Assembly: GCA_963760375.1 (NCBI GenBank)
Contig: CAVXCS010000005.1
Coordinates: 186,001 to 250,000 of the forward strand
DNA from: Pelagihabitans sp963760375
Lineage (GTDB): Bacteria > Bacteroidota > Bacteroidia > Flavobacteriales > Flavobacteriaceae
DNA: 64,000 nt
Direction: 5' to 3'
Shown: positions 60,879 to 64,000 of the stretch, in pieces
How the letters are laid out: each line of letters starts with the position of its first letter
Numbering within the stretch: position 1 is the stretch's first letter
The notes under the pieces: model-generated
The model's database searches: none
What the model was told of the DNA's origin: nothing
The model's input: only the letters and a program-made list of their open reading frames with translations
Program-made: the position numbers and the translations under genes

Positions 60879-61982
60879 TTAATGGTATTGCAAGGCAGGA
60901 TTTTTGCCCAACTCCCTCAAATGTTTGAAGTGCGAAATTATGGCTTTTCTGGTAGTTTTATATTCGTTGTATGGCAAATTAAATTCAATGGCCGTTTGTT
61001 TCACAATTTTTGAAATTTTTGTGTAATGAACATGGCTGATGTTGGGGAAAATATGGTGCTCCACTTGATGGTTCAAACCCCCGGTGAACCAATTCACGAT
61101 CCGGTTTTTGGTGCCGAAATTGACGGTGGTAAAAAGTTGATGGATGGCCCATGTGTTCTTCATCGAACCACTTTCGTCGGGCAATGGGGTTTCCGCCTCG
61201 TCAACGACATGTGCCAATTGGAAGACCACGCTCAAAATGACCCCGGCCACATAATGCATGATAAAGAAGCCCAGCAAAATTTTCCACCAGGCCATTTCCA
61301 CAAAAATTAGCGGCAGTACGATCCAAATGGTGATATACAATATTTTCGTCACCACCAAAGTGCTCCAATTCAAGGCTGGACTGGGCAGTTTGCCGTAAGA
61401 CAAACGGCGTTTCATATATCGGTACATCTGCTGAAAATCCGTGGTAATCGCCCAATTGAAGGTCAAAAGGCCATAGAGGAAAACCGAATAATAATGTTGG
61501 AACCTATGGAAGCGATGCCATTTGGCGTGCTTCGAAAAACGCAATATCCTACCGGCCTCCAGATCTTCATCGTGTTCATGGATGTTGGTATAGGTATGGT
61601 GCAGGACATTGTGCTGTACCTGCCAGTTGTAAACGTTCCCGGCCAAAATATAAATGCTGCTCCCCATAAGCTTGTTCACCCATTTTTTATTGGAATAAGA
61701 ACCGTGGTTGCCATCGTGCATCACGTTCATGCCCACACCGGCCATGCCCACGCCCATCACAATGGTCAGGAGTAAGTTTGCCCAATTCGGAAGGTTCAGG
61801 GTGAGAATCAGAAAATAGGGGGCCAGAAAAAGGGCGAACATGATTACCGACTTCAGGTGCAATCGCCAATTGCCCGTTTTTTTGAGTTTATTTTCCTTAA
61901 AATAATCGTTGACCCTTTTGTTCAAAGTTCTGAAAAACTGGGCAGAATCGGCCCGGGAGAATCTTACGGTGTTTGCTTCCAT
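60879..61982 (-). CDS. Membrane fatty acid desaturase
   Basis: A 367-residue integral-membrane di-iron desaturase, with hydrophobic hairpins at about 45-85 and 215-255. Three histidine boxes are visible: HDGNH, HNVLHH (with HTY following) and QVEHH. The QxxHH third box is typical of front-end or linoleoyl-type desaturases; no cytochrome b5 domain is fused. It would adjust membrane fluidity, acting on acyl-CoA or lipid-bound chains. Upstream partner of the aminotransferase gene. Confidence 0.88.
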   Translation of the reverse strand: MEANTVRFSRADSAQFFRTLNKRVNDYFKENKLKKTGNWRLHLKSVIMFALFLAPYFLILTLNLPNWANLLLTIVMGVGMAGVGMNVMHDGNHGSYSNKKWVNKLMGSSIYILAGNVYNWQVQHNVLHHTYTNIHEHDEDLEAGRILRFSKHAKWHRFHRFQHYYSVFLYGLLTFNWAITTDFQQMYRYMKRRLSYGKLPSPALNWSTLVVTKILYITIWIVLPLIFVEMAWWKILLGFFIMHYVAGVILSVVFQLAHVVDEAETPLPDESGSMKNTWAIHQLFTTVNFGTKNRIVNWFTGGLNHQVEHHIFPNISHVHYTKISKIVKQTAIEFNLPYNEYKTTRKAIISHFKHLRELGKNPALQYH

Positions 61983-62074
61983 GTACGGCAGTCTTTTGGT
62001 AAAGATAAAGTAAATAGGATTTTAAAGCCATAATACTTTCCTAAAAAAGGAAATCTTTATGATAAGGAAAACGC

Positions 62075-62082
62075 TATTTTTG
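62075..62082 (+). promoter_or_regulatory. -7 promoter element of rsmG
   Basis: TATTTTTG, an exact TAnnTTTG match, 18 nt before ATG 62101. It supports that start over the longer frame from 62059. Confidence 0.5.
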
Positions 62083-62100
62083 CCGAAAATGTTGCCCAAA

Positions 62101-62736
62101 ATGGACGTTCAATTGATATTCGACTACTTTCCAGACCTCACGGATGTTCAGCGACAACAATTCTCCCGTTTATCGGATCTTTACAAAGATTGGAACCAAA
62201 AAATCAATGTGGTGTCACGCAAGGATATAGAGGAGCTCTACCTACGCCATGTGCTGCATTCTTTGGGAATTGCCAAAATACAGGCTTTCAAGCCCGGATC
62301 GGAAGTGTTGGACGTAGGAACCGGGGGTGGATTTCCAGGGATTCCCCTGGCCATCCTTTTTCCAGAGACCCATTTTACCTTGGTCGATTCGATCGGTAAA
62401 AAAATAAAAGTAGTTGAAGAGGTGGTGGCGGGATTGCAACTGACCAATGTGACTGTGGTGAACAAACGGGTAGAGGAGATCACCGGACAATTCGATTTTG
62501 TGGTGAGCAGGGCCGTCGCCGCGATGCCGACCTTCGTACATTGGGTAAAAGGCAGGATCAAAAAGGAATCCGTTCATGAAAGAAGAAACGGCATCCTTTA
62601 TCTGAAAGGGGGAGACTTATCGGAAGAACTGAAAGGGTACAAGACCGCGCAGACCTTTGATCTGGCCCAACATTTTGCCGAACCGTTTTTTGAAACTAAA
62701 AAAGTGGTTTACCTGCCCCTGAAGTTCAAAGGCTGA
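62101..62736 (+). CDS. rsmG: 16S rRNA (guanine527-N7)-methyltransferase
   Basis: A 211-residue SAM-dependent enzyme (GidB). Family motifs are NQKINVVSRKDIEELYLRHV, SAM site VLDVGTGGGFPGIPLAI, LVDSIGKKIKVVEEV and VVSRAVAAM. The start at 62101 fits both the promoter and family length. Confidence 0.95.
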   Translation: MDVQLIFDYFPDLTDVQRQQFSRLSDLYKDWNQKINVVSRKDIEELYLRHVLHSLGIAKIQAFKPGSEVLDVGTGGGFPGIPLAILFPETHFTLVDSIGKKIKVVEEVVAGLQLTNVTVVNKRVEEITGQFDFVVSRAVAAMPTFVHWVKGRIKKESVHERRNGILYLKGGDLSEELKGYKTAQTFDLAQHFAEPFFETKKVVYLPLKFKG

Positions 62737-62737
62737 A

Positions 62738-62872
62738 TCATAGGCTAAGCAAACCGTAATAAGAATCCCTGCATTTTTTGGCATAGGATTTTAAATAGGA
62801 TTCCACTCGGTGCAAAAGCGATTCTTTACTGTTTTTGGAAGTATTCGGGAGACTTTTTTCTTTCATCATCAT
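62738..62872 (-). CDS. Putative 44-residue basic small protein
   Basis: ATG at 62872 (two more ATGs follow at once) to TGA at 62740-62738. The peptide starts MMMKEKSLPNTSKNSKESLL and continues with HRVESYLKSYAKKC, Lys- and Tyr-rich and plausibly helical. The composition is protein-like, and the ORF fills most of an otherwise empty 351-bp gap between rsmG and the DinB-like gene. It is convergent with rsmG. No clear promoter or known family, so tentative. Confidence 0.45.
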   Translation of the reverse strand: MMMKEKSLPNTSKNSKESLLHRVESYLKSYAKKCRDSYYGLLSL

Positions 62873-63030
62873 CTTGTTATTATTAAACGGACTATCCTAA
62901 GTTACATAAAAATTACAATTAATTAACGTTAAATTTACATTAATATTGTTTTTGAGGAGCGTGAACTACAGGGTAAGGGCCATCTTGCCGGTTCAGGGAC
63001 TACTTTGGCCAAATCGGAGCCAATGGAATT

Positions 63031-63067
63031 GAAAAGTCCCGCCATGCAATACATGGCGGGACTTTTC
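63031..63067 (-). terminator. Strong 16-bp stem-loop, terminator of the DinB-like gene
   Basis: GAAAAGTCCCGCCATG (63031-63046) pairs perfectly with its complement at 63052-63067 around a 5-nt loop. It lies 20 nt after the stop of the minus-strand DinB-like gene. The T-tract is within the stem end (TTTTC), so it may act in both directions. Confidence 0.7.
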
Positions 63068-63087
63068 AACAATGTTATCGAATTTTG

Positions 63088-63600
63088 TTACTTGCTCCAG
63101 GGAGGCACCACATCGTTGGATCTGGCATAGGCAATCAATTGGCCCTTATGCTCACCGCTATGTTCCAAGATGATCAGCATCGTGGAAAGAACGTTTGCTT
63201 TGGCAAAACCCAAATCCACCTCGTTCCCCAAGGTCGAGGTCTCCACGGTTCCCAATTTGTCCTTGACGAATTCGAAGGATTTTGTCAGGGCGGCAATAAT
63301 ATTTTCCTTCCCTTGAATTTTTTCGATGTTCATCATATCCACATCTTCCGGTGGTGCGAATCCCAGTTTCGAAGCGATATAATAGTTGCCACCTGCCACG
63401 TGGAGTAAAGATTCTCCTACCGAGCGAATGCCCTCCGCAGGTCTCCAATCATACTTATCAGCCGGAAAAGCCTCTGCCAGCGAAGTGATCTGTCCTTGAT
63501 TATTGCTTAAAAGGGCTGTTACGCTTTGTTGTACCATTTCGTCCTGTGCGGAAACGAAAGTCAAGCAAAGCAGTGCAAACAGCAATGATATTTTTTTCAT
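63088..63600 (-). CDS. Exported DinB-family (DUF664-like) protein
   Basis: A 170-residue protein: signal peptide MKKISLLFALLCLTFVSAQ, then a four-helix DinB bundle. The metal-binding histidines of the fold are in place: His67 (LLHVAGGNYY) and His147/His151 (EHSGEHKGQL). DinB-fold proteins include thiol transferases and metal-dependent hydrolases; an exported member of unknown substrate is likely. ATG 63600 opens the signal peptide. Confidence 0.87.
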   Translation of the reverse strand: MKKISLLFALLCLTFVSAQDEMVQQSVTALLSNNQGQITSLAEAFPADKYDWRPAEGIRSVGESLLHVAGGNYYIASKLGFAPPEDVDMMNIEKIQGKENIIAALTKSFEFVKDKLGTVETSTLGNEVDLGFAKANVLSTMLIILEHSGEHKGQLIAYARSNDVVPPWSK

Positions 63601-63695
63601 GTTCTTAGTGTTTAAAATGGATTGATCATCCGTTAATTTTATTCTCATAAGGTATAAAAAAAAGTGTTACGACCATTGAGGATCGATGCCAAATG

Positions 63696-64000
63696 CTATC
63701 CCAAAAATGGGTAGCGATAATCTTCAGGGGTCACGAAGGTCTCCTTGATCAATCTGGGAGAAACCCATCTTTGCAAGTTTTGGGCAGAACCTGCTTTATC
63801 ATTGGTGCCCGATGCCCTGGCCCCTCCAAAGGGTTGCTGGCCCACAACGGCTCCGGTAGGCTTGTCGTTTATGTAGAAATTGCCAGCGCAATTTTGGAGC
63901 GCTGTAGTGGCTTCCGTAATGGCATACCTATCGGTAGCCAAAACGGCACCGGTAAGCGCATATTCCGAAGTTGAATCGATCAATTTCAGGGTCTTGCCCC
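63696..64000 (-). CDS. pruA: 1-pyrroline-5-carboxylate dehydrogenase, C-terminal part (partial)
   Basis: The last about 101 residues of an aldehyde dehydrogenase superfamily protein running off the right edge. STSEYALTGAVLATDR, NFYINDKPTGAVVGQQPFGG and ARASGTNDKAG are characteristic of the PruA branch, which oxidises glutamate semialdehyde to glutamate in proline breakdown. The ending FVTPEDYRYPFLG is usual. The catalytic cysteine and NAD domain lie outside the window. Confidence 0.92.
   Translation of the reverse strand, partial: GKTLKLIDSTSEYALTGAVLATDRYAITEATTALQNCAGNFYINDKPTGAVVGQQPFGGARASGTNDKAGSAQNLQRWVSPRLIKETFVTPEDYRYPFLG

Overview
The window is chromosomal DNA of a Bacteroidota bacterium, almost certainly a marine-type member of the Flavobacteriaceae. 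The evidence is a Bacteroidota-type dcw cluster (mraZ to ftsZ without murF or ddl), gliding and type IX secretion genes (gldB, gldC, porT), a short 287-residue primary sigma factor, the lipoprotein TamL, many lipoprotein signal peptides, and repeated matches to the Bacteroidota -7 promoter element TAnnTTTG just upstream of start codons. No phage, insertion sequence, CRISPR array or rRNA operon was seen.

Layout. 1-13.1 kb: mixed housekeeping and envelope genes, comprising a beta-barrel protein, a zinc-ribbon protein, a frameshifted PQQ/sorbosone-dehydrogenase-like lipoprotein, dnaG, an atypical response regulator, nadE, gldBC, a DUF6503-like lipoprotein, a PhoD-like phosphatase, engB and an alpha/beta hydrolase. 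13.1-28.8 kb: the complete division and cell-wall operon mraZ-rsmH-ftsL-ftsI-murE-mraY-murD-ftsW-murG-murC-ftsQ-ftsA-ftsZ. It is preceded by three 10-bp-spaced GTGGT repeats (probable MraZ operator) and closed by a strong terminator. 28.8-30.0 kb: yqeY, tRNA-Arg(UCG), and an array of 101-bp tandem repeats bracketed by a copy of the tRNA 3' end. 30.0-37.8 kb: a Tat-exported Gfo/Idh/MocA oxidoreductase, then a cyanophycin module (cphA, cphB, isoaspartyl peptidase) with a bacillithiol-disulfide-reductase-like gene. 37.3-45.5 kb: CBS protein, rpe, VOC protein, a giant BNR/sortilin-like protein, a beta-propeller/cytochrome c lipoprotein and a VF530 protein. 45.6-55.1 kb: rpoD, pnp, rpsO, accD, fbaA, tamL and a frameshifted SpoU-type RNA methyltransferase. 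55.1-64 kb: porT, ubiE, trkA-trkH, an aminotransferase, a desaturase, rsmG, a DinB-like protein and the 3' end of pruA.

How the genes work together. The dcw operon makes and polymerises lipid II at the septum (MurE/MraY/MurD/MurG/MurC, FtsW/FtsI) under FtsZ-FtsA and FtsQ/FtsL control. The cyanophycin block stores and recovers Asp/Arg nitrogen. TamL, PorT and GldB serve envelope biogenesis, secretion and motility. TrkA/TrkH import potassium.

The most unusual material is (i) the 101-bp array next to tRNA-Arg. Each unit carries a perfect -7 box, hairpins and a T8 tract, and the array is tied to the tRNA terminator by a 14-bp inverted repeat and to the tRNA 3' end by a 33-bp imperfect direct repeat. 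Also unusual are (ii) a response regulator with Glu in place of the phosphoacceptor Asp, (iii) loss of all zinc ligands in both DnaG and AccD, and (iv) candidate leaderless or coupled micro-ORFs ahead of trkA. Two genes are broken by single-base frameshifts at homopolymers, which may be sequencing errors. All family names come from reading the sequence; no database search was run.
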